DNA from: Tetradesmus obliquus
Lineage: Eukaryota > Chlorophyta > Chlorophyceae > Sphaeropleales > Scenedesmaceae
Assembly: GCA_030272155.1 (NCBI GenBank)
Contig: CP126191.1
Span: forward strand, 9,322,501 to 9,386,500
DNA: 64,000 nt
Direction: 5' to 3'
Each line of letters starts with the position of its first letter. The stretch's first letter is position 1. The notes under the pieces were generated by a model. It was not told where the DNA came from and ran no database searches. It was given only the letters and a program-made list of their open reading frames with translations. Made by a program: the position numbers and the translations under genes. Positions 23,101 to 34,752 of this stretch are shown one piece after another.

Positions 23101-26100
23101 CACCAGCTGCCCACTTGAAAGACTAGGGAAGAATGCACTCGCTTGGGAGTACCCTTGCGTTTGCGGCAGTGGCGGCCGCAGGAGCCTGTTTTAGTATCGT
23201 TTGTGCTCACCGTCTTAGTTGTTACAAACAGCAGAACTTGGTAGCTCCTGAGCCCAAGGCTGCAGGCATCTTGCTGCAATCACAACGGTTGTAAATGAGA
23301 CAAAGGTATTCAATTGGTACAACGTGCAAGCAGGTCCACAACTTCAAGTATATGCAGCATAATGAGAGTCACTGGCCGAATCCAGTGGATGGCTGATGGA
23401 TCAAGTGGTTGCCCAATGAGCCTGTCATTGGCTCAAAAACGGGCTGTGTTCCCGTCGTAACACACAAATTGTGAGTACTCACATGGCCTGAAGTGGTCCC
23501 CCAAAAGGCCACCATGGCTGCTGAACCTCAGATTGCAAGCATGTGCAGCTCCTGCTTCTGCTCCTATGTGTCTTTTGTGGCAGACCTTATATTACTCTGT
23601 CTGATAGTAACATGACTCTGGTGTCCCTGATCATCCCCGGCCGGGCAGTTGTTACAATGCCGTGAACCAGCGGGCCGCCCTCCCGCAGCTGTGTCATCTT
23701 ACTAAGATCTTACTAAGATCGTTGAACGATCTTCTACTTGAGATTATCCAGGCCCCAGGCACCACACACACACAGACTGCAGGACATGTGCAGACAGCAG
23801 CGCCGCACTACAAGTGTAGCGAAGCAGCCGTCTCGCATCCCACAACCACAGCAGCACTACAGACCGTGCAGTACCAGGTCTGGCATGTGCTGCTGCGCAT
23901 ACAACAAGTACAGCCTGAGGCACCTCATGTACTCTGCCCCAGCCCATGTGGCTAAAGCAGGCACAGCTGCTGCACCAGTTGCAACAATACCTTCTATCCC
24001 CAGTTTGGTCAACTACACTGCTAGTCACAGCCGCAAATGCTGAACATAGCTGCCTCCAGCTTTACCTTGTGCAATCCTCACAATCAGCCTCCATGTCCTG
24101 AGTCAGCAATGCGCTGAGATAGCCCTGGCAATGCCACACCGGCTCTCATGCCGGCAGCAGCAGCAGGCACACGCCTTCGCTTGCCCACACAATTCAAATC
24201 AGCAGCTCCGCACGGCTGGTTGAGCCGTCTAGCACCAACACACGCACCAGCCAGCCCACTCGGAAAGTAACACAACTGTAACAAGCAAGTGCACCACAGC
24301 ACAGCACCAGCACAGCACAGCACCAGCCACAAGGTTGGTGGTGCGAGGCCGAGCCTCCCTTTAATGCACAGGCGCAACGCTACTTACAAGTTTTGCTAGC
24401 CCACACACAGCAGCGTGTGCCACACCCATCCTAACGTGCATGCGCAAGAGCTGTAACAGCAGCGACTTGCTGCTGCTGCTGCAGCCATCAATGTGCTGAT
24501 GCTCGCCAGCCATCTGGTAAGCACCCCGCATGCCTCAGTGCACGCAGCTGCCGCGGCGACTGCTGCAACCCGGAAAAATGCACAACTGCCTCTCCACCAC
24601 AGCAGCTGCTGCTGCAGCTAGCGTACAGGGTTACTGCCGTAGCACACGCAGCATGGCATGTGCCGTCTGCTGCTGGCAACGCCTGAGCATCAAGTTGACA
24701 TCACCCTCCGCGCTGATTGGGGTTTGGCCTCTGGATGCAGTGCTGTAGTTTGGAAATCCGCTGTCAACAATAAGCTGCAAAAGGCATGCCTTCTGCCAAT
24801 CACATTCAACGCTGCTGATACAAGTTTGCTGCTGCCGCCTTCAAAGCATCACATCATGCTTTGCAAGATGCACGGCCCAGCCCAATGCCGCAAACTTGTA
24901 GTACACTCCTGACGCAGTGCGGCACTCAAGCATTACCCTGGTGGATTGCCACGGCAATGCAATGACTAGCAGCTCACAGCTGTTGTGTTTGCAGCACCAT
25001 CGCCCACGGCAATCAGGCGCTAGGTCATGCTAAACCGACATCTCAACGCCCAATTCCACTCCTATAGCATCGCAGCAGCTACACACATGCAGTTTCAATC
25101 CACAAGCTAAGAACGCCCTGCTGTCGCAGTGCTCGTATGAACTCAAGCATACAGATGCAAGTTTGCAGGGCTGCGTTGGCAGATGAGGTCACGTGACAGT
25201 CACTCATTGCCAAGCAAAGTGTATGCAAGCCCGAGCAGCCTTGCAGAAGCCTACACAGCAACTAAGATTGGGTTTTAACTACAACAGCCGCCGCCACACC
25301 ATCGCAGGCAGTGCTGCTGCAGCTCTCATCCACTCCACGACAGCAAGCAAAAGCAGGAATCAATGCAGGCCTCAGCCGGTGCTGCAGTATGCATGCATCC
25401 TGTGCAGTGTGTGGGCATGTGATGAGGCGTCACACAAAACAGCAGGATGCCACCGCTGCACCACCTCACTCATAATTGTCATTCCGTCATCCCAGCCTTA
25501 GTAACACAAATCTAACCGCTAGGAATGGCTATACACAATGCCAGCATGTATCCAACACCCTTGCTCAGGATATGTCATGACATGCAAAAGGCACGGAGCA
25601 AAAGGCTCGCAGCAGGAGTGCCGGGACAGCACAGCACGTGCGGGCAAGACTGAGCACATCGTAGCACATGTGCGTGCCCAGACGTTACCGTCTGCACCCG
25701 CCACCCGCACAACGAGCTGCCAAGTACACCTGTAGTGTGCATGCATCTCGAGCTGCTACAGCAACAACAGCAGTGTGCGCCAGGGCACACTAGCAAATGC
25801 TGTGCCTCAAGTGTGCCAAGTGTGGTGTGGAAAGGTTTGCGCGTCCTGCTCCCTCATGCCAAAGTAAAGTGAAGTGCCTGCACTTCACACGCATTGTGTT
25901 GCTGCATTCCCGGCACTCTCAGCACAGACACATACACAAGCATATGCGCTGCGCCACTGGACCAAAGTCCAGTGGCATAGATTAGGTTTCCCAGCTGGCA
26001 TTGCATTGTGCAAGTCTGCCAGAGACCCATGCACTGCTGCATGTGCGTTGCAGCAGCAATCAACATGCATTGGATCTGGGTTTGCATACACAGCTCAGGG

Positions 26101-26494
26101 ACAGATCCCTCAAATGGTGGTCAAGTGGGTGGGATGTCCCTAGGATGGACACGTAACTGCTGCTATACAGCCAATGCACGTGTTGCGCATTGGCGGCTGT
26201 GTCAGACTTTTGCACCATTGCCGCTGCCTGCAGTTGGCAGGAACGCTCCGTTGACACAGGGCAGCATCTGCCAACACATGCCGCAGCATCAAAACCAGGC
26301 TACTGCACCGTCGCCAAGCAACACACTTCTGCTGCTGGCTAGCTGCATAGCTGTCAGCTGCAGTCAACTGCAAGCGTCGCCAATGTGTTTCCAACTGGCC
26401 AGCCATCGCCTCACAAATGCCAGGACTCTGCGTCGCATAAGTTTTGACGCATTGGGGTTGCGTTGCGTTGCGCTTCAGCCAAACATCATGCCCT
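23101..26494. other. 3.4 kb with no recognisable gene
   Basis: Only frames of about 100 residues or less, or composition-biased longer ones, occur, and none forms a splice-consistent chain or shows a known motif. The right part is probably the 3' UTR of the sulfotransferase. It contains a perfect hairpin at 25953-25976, a smaller inverted repeat (AGATCGTT/AACGATCT) near 23715-23732, and a short CAGCACAGCAC-type repeat near 24296-24330. Confidence 0.5.
25953..25976. other. hairpin: perfect 10-bp stem, 4-nt loop
   Basis: GCCACTGGAC at 25953-25962 pairs perfectly with GTCCAGTGGC at 25967-25976 across the loop CAAA. No gene overlaps it; it lies about 520 bases 3' of the sulfotransferase stop, on that gene's transcribed side. 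Confidence 0.75.
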
Positions 26495-29006
26495 TCAATC
26501 TGACCGCTTGGCAGAGGCGCCTTTCAGGTATCCATACTTCTCTATGTCGCATGCGTACCAGGAGCTAACTGCATCCAGACAGTGCGCGTTGTCGCCCACA
26601 AAAGGATCAGACACGCTGCCGTTGCGTACGTTTTTAGGGACCAGGGGGTTGTAGGGGATCTCTGGCATCTCAGGCTCACGGCGCTGGTTGATCGCAGCAA
26701 GCACCTGCAATTGATTTCAGTATTGTTTCACAGCAGCAGCAGCAGCAGTGTCAGCAACACATGCAGTTGACGATAAGGTGTCCAGGTTCCTGCATGTGCT
26801 GGCCTGCTGTTTGTCATCCGGTCTAGCTCACGCGGCTGGCTTCATGCTCATCAGTGTCAGTGTGTACAGTGACTCTCTTACTGATGGCATGGTCAGCTGC
26901 CGCCCTGCCCTGCTGGCCACCTCACCCCAATCCACCCCACCCAGCCACCACTGCCAACTTGCTGCACATCATCACACACGTCTGCTGCTGCAAGCCTCGC
27001 CGCCACTCACATCTTTCCAGTCTTCATTCGCCGACTCCACGCGCCCGATGTAGTCAACAGCCCACTGGCCCTCACTTGTGACCATGCAGTGGAATTGATC
27101 CATCATATGGAAGTACATGTAGCTCTTGCTGCGCATCAGGCAGCCTGCATCATGCATTGCATCGCTGCTGCCCCAGGGATCCACACAGAAGTCTCCCCAG
27201 GCCACCTGGCAGTGCGGCTGCGTGAGGCTGTCACTGTTGTTACATTCGGAGGTTTGAATTGTGCGGTGACAGATGGCGGCAGCGGCAGGCAGCAAGACGC
27301 GTGTCAGCAGCGGACGTAAGGCTAGAGTTGCAACTTTTAATTCTAAACAAAGTCAGCATGCTGTCCATGCATCTGCTGTGGCAGAGGTCTTGGTGGCTGT
27401 TGTCCTTTATCTTCATGCGCTGCTGCTCCTGATGCTGCTCGTGATAACTACTATCCCCAGGCACATATCATTTCACTGGCTGTATGCTGCTCTCTGCTGC
27501 TGTTCCCTGCCACACAGGTGCACATTTTACTTGAGAAATTTGATACAAACTAAAATAACACATAAGTGACAACAGTACACAGCCGCTCACCCCGCCATGC
27601 AGCCGTCGCTCTGCATGTACTTGAACAGGCTGTACGCGCGCTTCCAGGGGTTGCGCACAAACCCAAACACAAAGTAGTCGCGCCACATGTCTGTGATGTT
27701 CTTGGGGTCCTTGTACCAGTGCTCCCATGTGCCATGCATACCCATGCATGTGCTGCTGTTGGCGCCGCGTGTGCGCTCATTGTTGCACTCGCCCAGCTCG
27801 TCCACAATGCTGGTGGAGGCGGCTTTCGGGCTGCGGATGTAGATGTACTTGTACCTGGTGGAAGCGGAGCAAGTAACGCAAAGCAAACGAAAGACAGCAG
27901 CAGAGCACAGGCGCGCGTGTCAGAGCCTGAAGAACAGATGTCTACAATGCAGGTGGAGGCGGCCTTGGGGCTGCGGATGTAGATGTACTTGTACCTGTGC
28001 GTGGGTTGCAGGTTGTAGTTTGTGCACAGTTGTAACAGTTGTGATGACAGGTTGTGGAAGAAGAGGGGAAGGCAGCAGGGAGTGAGGTGCAGAGCATCGG
28101 AGGACGACACAGAGGACCTCGACAGCATGTAGAAAGACATACAACACGAGTAACCTTTTTTTTACCAGACAGCTGCAGGAGAAGCTGCTTGAAAGATCTG
28201 TGGCAGCCAGCACATATGCCGGATACAGCACATCGCTGAGTTATTGGCAACTCTTGCGCATGTCCTGAATCCGGCCAGGTGCATAAAGCGTTATTATGCT
28301 GCTGCTGTCAGCTCAAGGGTTTACCAAACCACTAAACCACCACTCACTTGTGGTTTATGAACACATGGCAGCCTGGGAACGGCAGCTTTGGGTGGTCTGC
28401 GCCTTTGCAGGTGTAACTCTCCGCTGTTGCAGCCGGCCGCCCCAACAGCGTCCTGTTCATGCGCCACGACAGAAAGTGGTCAAACCGAGCCTCATGTCGC
28501 TTCGTTGACCAGTGCTCCCAAGCCAGGTGGCCCTGCTTCTGCATGTGGCCGTGGATTGTGGGCTGCAGCTGCTGCACTTGCGGAGCACTGCCGAGCTCAG
28601 GAAACGTCTCCGTGAACTTCACGCCTTGGCCTTTGCTGCTGCTGCTGCTGCTGGAGGTACTGCCGGCAGTGCTGCTGCTGCTGCTGCTGCTGGTGGCGGT
28701 GGAGGCGTCGCCGCTTGCGCTTGCTGCTGCTGCGGCGGCGGTGTCGCTAGCGGCTGCCTGCATGCGCAGCTGGCGTGAGTCATTCCAGCCGAGCTTTCCG
28801 CTGTTCTTCTGCTGCAATGCAGAGCTGCTGCTGCTGCTGCTCACGGATCCCCACTGCGACACTAAGCCAACCAGCAGCAGCATTGCCAGCACCATAATGT
28901 ATGATGAATGGCGCATGCTGCGCACGCCGCCGCTGCTCTTGGTTGGGCTGGTGGGGCGGGATCCCGGCAGCTCATACCTGCTGCTGCTGCTGCCGCTGCC
29001 TGTCAT
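26495..29006 (-). CDS. Golgi-type carbohydrate sulfotransferase (Sulfotransfer_2-like)
   Basis: Exons 29006-28348, 27854-27591, 27233-27011 and 26704-26495 join in frame to give 451 aa. Type II layout: a cytosolic Ser-rich tail, a membrane anchor near residues 36-52 (YIMVLAMLLLVGLVS), a Ser/Ala/Thr-rich stem to about 140, then the catalytic domain. The 5'-phosphosulfate-binding motif is RSPKAASTSI (227-236), and VRNPWKRAYS (286-295) matches the 3'-phosphate-binding motif of the family. PAPS-dependent sulfation of a glycan in the Golgi is inferred; the acceptor is unknown. The distal part is Cys-rich (WGDFCVDPWG, CLMRSKSYMYF) and ends near the usual IEKYGY. The start is the first ATG in frame; the upstream extension lacks one. 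Intron 1 holds a partial copy of exon 2. The gene is divergent from RRP4. Confidence 0.88.
27940..27994 (-). pseudogene. partial decoy copy of sulfotransferase exon 2
   Basis: Inside intron 1, about 140 bases upstream (in transcription) of the real exon 2, the sequence CACAG|GTACAAGTACATC repeats the acceptor and first ~55 bases of exon 2 with a handful of mismatches. It encodes YKYIYIRSPKAASTCIVD, including the PAPS-binding motif, then diverges. Using its acceptor and reading on would put the true exon out of frame. Confidence 0.85.
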
Positions 29007-30083
29007 GCTGCAGGTGGTGATGTGCAGGTGTGGCGTGCTCCTCCTGGCAGGTGCAGCAGCCCTACCATGCACTACAGCGCCCTCCAGCTGCTGCGGTTGC
29101 TGGGGCAGGGTGCAGGAGCTGCGAAGCTGCCCCTGCGCCTGCTGGGATGCTGGCGTTGCTCTGGGTGGGTGGGTGCACTGCAGCGGCTGTTGCTGCTGCT
29201 GCTGCTATTGCTGCTCAGGGTGTTTAGAGGGAGCAGTGTGCACCGAACTGCCAAGTACTGCTAGCTGGCTGTGCTATTGCTGCGGAAGGGTGCTGCGAGT
29301 AGACCAGCAAGTGCAACGGTGTGGGAGGAAACAGGATTGACCGTCAATGGAGCCAGCTAAAGCAAATAGATATTGACATCATTGGAGCTATCAACAAATT
29401 GTACATTCATTGGATGACTTGACGGTGACCTGGCTCGGCGCAGCGCTGCTTGAAGCTAGTTGAGGGGTGCACGATTTGTTGCCGCCGAAAGCCATGCAAT
29501 GGCTACTTAGCATCTATCAAACGCTGAACGAAGTGCATCAGGTGCACTAGCAGTGCTACGCAGCTGAAAGAAGCAGGCTGTCACCACCCTCCAGACGCTC
29601 GGCTGCAATGCTTCAGTGCACAGACGGTTGCCACATGTCCTGCTGATGGCTGAGTTCCGTATTTCTTACCTCGATCCTTCTGTGTATCAGCTCTCCTTAG
29701 CTCTGGAGCTGCCGCACCGGTGGTCCGTGCGGTAAAGGAAGGGTGTCCTAGTGACTATCCACGATCAAGGTCAGAGCGTCGTCAAATACAGTTCAACACC
29801 ATACACTTGTCATTGCTCGGCTATGTGAGAGAAGCTGATGGCCAGAATGGCTGACACACAGCTAGGCTGTCACTCACTAGGGCTCTCTGGTGGTGTTTTG
29901 AGTTCCAGAAAGCCTCCAACGCACAGCAGAGCAGCCCAACGCACAATAAACCGATCGCTTACTGAATCGGTTCTTCGCCATCATACATCAGCACTGCAGT
30001 AGGTTGATACATCGAGACAAACAATGGACCTGCAGCTGTGATAGCTTGACACGTTGATACACCTTGAGGTCGCTCGATAAGCT
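29007..30083. other. divergent intergenic region (sulfotransferase / RRP4)
   Basis: About 1.1 kb between two divergent start codons, so both promoters should lie here. I see no gene and no clear TATA box. Confidence 0.5.
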
Positions 30084-31814
30084 ATGTCTGTTGTTGTACG
30101 AAGCTTCGAGGCTGGCAGCAACCTCAAGCTTATAAGCAAGACTTTGAAGGCGGTGGCAAAAAGCACACCAGACTCGGCATACGTTTGTGTTGGCGATACA
30201 ATAGACACAGAGGAGCCAGACTTCCTAAAGTAAGCTGACAGGAGTAGCATACGTATGCCAGCAGCCTGTGGCCATCACCTCAGCATTGCTGCTACTGCTG
30301 CTGCTGCTGCTGCCGTCGGTGCTGGCGATGCTGCTGCTGTTTCAACTCTGCTATATACTGTAGTTTTCTTGGAATTGAGCCTATTTACCATGTTTGCAGT
30401 TCAAGCAGCAGCGGCTGGCACTTGAAAAAGTTATCCGTCATCTCAACAACAGTAGCCTGCAGAGACCAGTATTCCGCAGCTGCCTTGCAGGCGCACTTGC
30501 TCTGCACCCCGTGTGATACATCACACTTGTGTGCATCACAACCTGGCATTGTGCATCATTCTTATGCACCCTTTTCAACGGCTGGCTGTGGCATAATCGC
30601 GTGTGACCCCTGCAGGGGCCACGGCACTGCGCTGGTTGAGGGCCGGCTGCTGGCCACGCTGTGTGGTGTGGTGCAGCGCATCGACAAGCTCATCTACGTG
30701 CAGCCGGTGAAGAGCAGGTGAGGGTGGCAGCAGCAGACAGCAGGGATCTGGGAGCAGCAGCACACAGTGTATGTATACACACAGCCGGCAGCACGCAGCA
30801 TGCAGCACACAGCATGTGCTACAGCAGTGCAGCACACAGCATGTGCTGCAGCAATGCAGCACACAGCATGCAGCATGCTATACAGCAAGGTAGCATGCAG
30901 CACACAGCATGCAGCATGTTATACAGCAGGCAGCAGGCAGCATGCTATACAGCAATGATTGAAAGGACGTTTGCAGTGTGTTGCATCCCTGATAATGCTG
31001 GGTAACGTGAAAGGCACACCTACAGCAGGTGGTGATGTTGATGAGCAGGAGCTTGATGGCAGCAAAAGTGGCTGTGCCTGGAGTGTGTCTGTCGCCTCTG
31101 TTCTCCAGTTTGTCTCTCTCTCCTTGAAGTGTTACCATGTGATTCTTGTGTGGCTGTGCTGTTGTGCTGCTGCAGGTACACGCCAGAGGTTGGTGATGTC
31201 GTGGTGGGCAGGGTGACTGAGGTGAGGCAGCAGCAGCAGCAACCAGCCAGGAGCAGACAGCAGCGGAAGCAGCAGTATAGTACCAGCAGCAGCAGCAGCA
31301 GCAGACAGCAGCAGCAGCAGCACCTCCAGCAGGAGCTGCAGCAGCAGAGCAGCAGCATGTTGGTGACCTCAGTGGGGCAGCATGGCAGCGGCACGCACGG
31401 CAGTTGGCTGACACACATGCTGCAAATGCCAAGTGTTGCTTGCATTGCCTCCTACTATGCCTCACGTTAAACCACTTACCCCACAACATAACCATACTGC
31501 ACTTGCTTGCGTTGCTCGTGTGGTTATCACATTGTTTGACAGATTGCGGGCAAGCGCTGGAAGGTTGACCTCAACAGTAGGCAGGAGGCTGGCCTGCTGA
31601 TCAGTGCTGTCAACCTGCCAGGCGGGGTGCAGGTGGGCGCACGCCAGCAGCGGCAGCACCAGATGCAACAACAGTAGCAGCATTGTACACTCGCCTGCAG
31701 AGTGGACTTGTGCAGCAAAGCATGCAGAAGCATGCATCAGGCCGTTCTCATGCTTGTCACCACATGCACAGCTCATTGAATGCACAGCACACGTGCAGGC
31801 GGTGCTGGTAACTT

Positions 31815-31869
<55 letters not shown>

Positions 31870-34252
31870 AGCGTCGCCGCAATGCGGAGGATGAGCTCAA
31901 CATGCGCAGCATGTTCCGCGAGGGCGACCTCATCAGCGTGAGTGGGCCGCCGGCGGCAGCGCTGCTGCACCTGCAGTTGCTCAGCGCAGCAGCAACAGCA
32001 GCAGTAGGAATTTGCGTGCTGGCAGATGCGGGGCAAGGTGTAGAGTAGAGCACAGTTGAGAAGCGATGCTCCAGTAGCTGCTGATACAGCTTGCATCAGC
32101 TGCTGGCGTGTGCGCGTGACAGGAGCTTACATGTGCAGCGTGTGCCTGCAGCTGCTGCATGCACATGTCCTTCATTGCAAAGGTGCCTAGTACTGCTGCG
32201 AGTACATATGTGCCTGCTCTGACACATTTTGGAGATTTGATTTGCATCGTGTGGCTGCTGCTGCTTCCGCAGGCTGAGGTTCAGGGCAAGAACCAGGATG
32301 GCGGCATCCAGCTGCACACGCGCAGCGTGAAGTTCGGCAAGGTGCGGTGCTGGCATGCATGTCCTTGCAGCATCCAACATGGGCTGCTGGTCCCTGCTGT
32401 ATTCGATGCATGCCTTCTGGCTTGGTCGTTATGCTTGCTGATTCAGTTTGTTAATTTTTACTACATGCTTTCTTCATGACATGAGTTGTGTGTTGCGCGC
32501 TGCAGCTGTCTGGCGGGCAGCTGGTGGTGGTGCAGCCCAAGCTGGTGCATGCTTGCCGTGCGGCGGTTGTGCTAACTTAGTTCGATCCAACAACTCACAT
32601 TGTGATGACGCGTGCTGCAGCTGTCTGGCGAGTACTGCTGGTGGTGGTGCCGCCAGCCTTGAGCAGCAGGCCTGCTTACGCTAGAGCTCTGCATCAAATC
32701 TATCCAAGCAGCCGACATTGTACCGCCTGCCTGCCTGTTGCCATGCTACACCACTGCTGCAGCTGTGTGGTGGGCAGCTGGTGGTGGTGCAGCCCAAGCT
32801 GGTGCGCAAGCAGCGCTTCCACTTCACCACGCTGCAGGGGCTGGACGTGGACGTCATCGCAGGTGAACTGGGCTGGTGGTGGGCCGGCGGTGGGCTGGTG
32901 GTGGGCTGGTGGTGGGCTGGTGGTGGGCTGGCGGTGGGCTGGCGGTTGGTGCATGATAGTGCATGCAGCGGTTGCCCAGCCCCAGTGAACAAGGCTGGCG
33001 CTGCATTGCCAGCAGCTCGTCCGCCAAAATGTGCTTGTACTCCACCTGGCTATCTGCGAATGGTGTAATGAATAAGCTTGGCTGTTCTGGCAGTTTCTGC
33101 CTGCTGGTGTACATGTGGCATTGCATCAAACCAGATGAGTCCGTCTGTTGCCTGCTGTCTCTACTACGGTGCAGCCGCTCATGTATTGTGAGCCGTGCAT
33201 CTTTCACACGTACACCAGTTTGTGTTGACTGCTGCTGCCTCTGCAGGCCTCAACGGGCTCATATGGCTGTCTCCCCACATCCCCCGTGGTGAGGACGGCG
33301 CACCGCTGCAGCAGCAGCAGCAGCAGCAAGCAGCAGCACCAGCAGCTCCCGAGCAGCAGCAGCCGAGCACCGTAGCAGCGGCGGCAGGCGGCAACCCTGC
33401 GGCAATTGCAGCAGCAGCAGCTGCTGCTGGGGGTCCTAGCAAGCAGCAGCGGGAGGCTGTGGTGCGAGTGGCTGGTGCCATTCGGGCGCTGGCGGCGCTG
33501 ATGCTGCAAGTCTACCCGGACTCTATCGTGGAAGCTTACACGGTCAGTGGCAGATCTCATTCATATTTTCTGTGTGTATGCAATGAAGCTTGGTGTGGGC
33601 AGTGCTGTGCTGCCTGTTGCCTCTTGCGGGCTGTGCATGATGTAGCGTTGTGTTTGCTGCCGATACTGCGCCGTGGCTGTGCCACTGTATGCCACTGCTG
33701 CCGGTGGGTGCTGTGAAGAGGCTACCCAGCTTTTGCCATGCTCGTGCTGAGCCTCCTCTCTTGTTCAACTATCGCTGCCGCCAGCCACCTCAGACCATTT
33801 TAGACTTGTGATTAAGCATCATCTTGCACTGTTCTGTTGCTCTTGCATAGTGTGCTTCCTGCAACTTGTTTATACAGCCTGTGACGATTAACCTCAGCTT
33901 AGCTCCCACTGGGGCCCCACTCTGCTGTTGCACAAGCTCCTCGCTCAGCTAACCCTGTGGCTCCTAGTCACACCACAGTTGCTCACTTGCTCTGTCCTGC
34001 AGGCATCCATCGAGGCAGGCGTGGCAGCGTTAGACATGAGTGAGCGGCCCTTCCTGAGGTGCACGCCAACTGTGTCTGTTGTTACTTTGACTGTTACATT
34101 GACCAACGTACAATGTTGTGCTGCTTGTCCTGCAGGCGTCCATTGAGGCTGGCGTGGCAGTGTCAGACATGAGTGAGCGGTGCTTCCTGGAGGTGCTGGC
34201 GCAGCGCGAGGTGGCGCGGCGCAGGCGAGAGGCGGTGCATGCGGCAGACTGA
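30084..34252 (+). CDS. RRP4: exosome complex subunit RRP4 (EXOSC2 homologue)
   Basis: Nine exons: 30084-30229, 30616-30717, 31176-31221, 31543-31632, 31872-31937, 32273-32341, 32763-32862, 33247-33542, 34136-34252, giving 343 aa. It aligns along its length with animal and yeast RRP4: GDTI, GHGT, then the S1 domain with YTPEVGDVVVGRVTE, KRWKVDLNSR, NLPGG and RRRNAEDELNMRSMFREGDLIS, then LHTRS and a KH-type region starting GLNGLIWLSP. RRP4 is one of three RNA-binding cap proteins of the nine-subunit exosome, in nucleus and cytoplasm, and helps guide RNA into the core. The KH region carries an insertion of about 40 residues with poly-Gln and poly-Ala (about 225-270), absent from the animal protein. 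Introns 6 and 8 hold partial copies of the exons that follow them. TGTAA at 34562-34566 is a likely poly(A) signal. Confidence 0.94.
30785..30958. repeat. degenerate repeat in RRP4 intron 2
   Basis: Imperfect tandem copies of GCAGCACACAGCATGCAGCA-like units, later joined by CATGTTATACAGCA segments, fill most of this part of intron 2. Confidence 0.75.
31817..31871. repeat. (CTG)n tract ending in the acceptor of RRP4 exon 5
   Basis: About 17-18 uninterrupted CTG units run straight into the CAG of the 3' splice site at 31869-31871. Confidence 0.95.
32506..32549 (+). pseudogene. first decoy copy of RRP4 exon 7
   Basis: After TGCAG at 32501-32505 the next ~43 bases match the start of exon 7 with two mismatches, encoding LSGGQLVVVQPKLV (real exon: LCGGQLVVVQPKLV). 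The match then stops and an in-frame stop follows within about a dozen codons. Confidence 0.9.
32616..32657 (+). pseudogene. second, more decayed decoy copy of RRP4 exon 7
   Basis: GCTGCAG followed by CTGTCTGGCGAGTACTG and then CTGGTGGTGGTGC resembles the first decoy with changes and a small indel. It sits between the first decoy and the genuine exon at 32763. Confidence 0.75.
32863..32947. repeat. G-rich TGGGCTGG array starting at the donor of RRP4 exon 7
   Basis: Starting within about 10 bases of the 5' splice site, units of GGTGGGCTGG/GGCGGTGGGCT repeat about seven times. The G triplets are on the transcribed-sense strand. Confidence 0.9.
34003..34058 (+). pseudogene. decoy copy of RRP4 exon 9
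   Basis: After a good acceptor (CCTGCAG) the sequence encodes ASIEAGVAALDMSERPFL, against ASIEAGVAVSDMSERCFL in the genuine last exon 133 bases further on. It ends at a possible donor (CTGAG|GTGCAC). If included it would be 56 nt long and shift the frame. Confidence 0.88.
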
Positions 34253-34752
34253 CGGGTAGTGAAGGGTTTCTGTTTGACTAATTTTTTGATCTGAACGTGC
34301 GAATTCTGGTGTATGGTAGGACAGAGCCAGTGTGCCGGTAGTTGGTGCTGGGTGTGCATGGTTGTCAACATGACATGCTCTGTTGTGCTTGTGCTTTGAG
34401 CGGCCGTGTGGGAGCTGCAGCAGCTGAGATTGAATATGCATTGGGTTTTTTTCGTGGCCGCAGGCATGGCTATGTCTTGGGCAGTGAACCAGAGTCTGCC
34501 ACTCGCTGTGCAGTGACTGCACAGGTCAGCACCCCTGGCGAGGGTTTTTGCAGGGAACCTGTGTAACTGCCAGGCCACAGTATGAACTCAGCGTGCTTTG
34601 ATAACTCACTGATTGAATTCAACTCTTAGTTCTGCAAGTAACGATACGGGGTGCGCAACTCGTCGAGTAGGGCTTTTCTGGTTGATGTCCCGTGCGAAAA
34701 AGGCTCGTGTCCTTGCTGATCCAGCCCATGCCACACAAGACACGACATCAAC
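34253..34752. other. intergenic; RRP4 3' UTR
   Basis: No gene seen. TGTAA at 34562-34566 is the probable RRP4 polyadenylation signal, about 310 bases after the stop. The remainder should hold the promoter of the LRR gene. Confidence 0.6.

Noticed and set aside
25953-25976. Histone-type 3' stem-loop
   Set aside because: No histone gene is nearby and the stem and loop do not match the histone consensus.
23101-26494. A possible transposable element filling the gene-free 3.4 kb
   Set aside because: No terminal repeats, transposase or polymerase motifs could be seen by eye on either strand.
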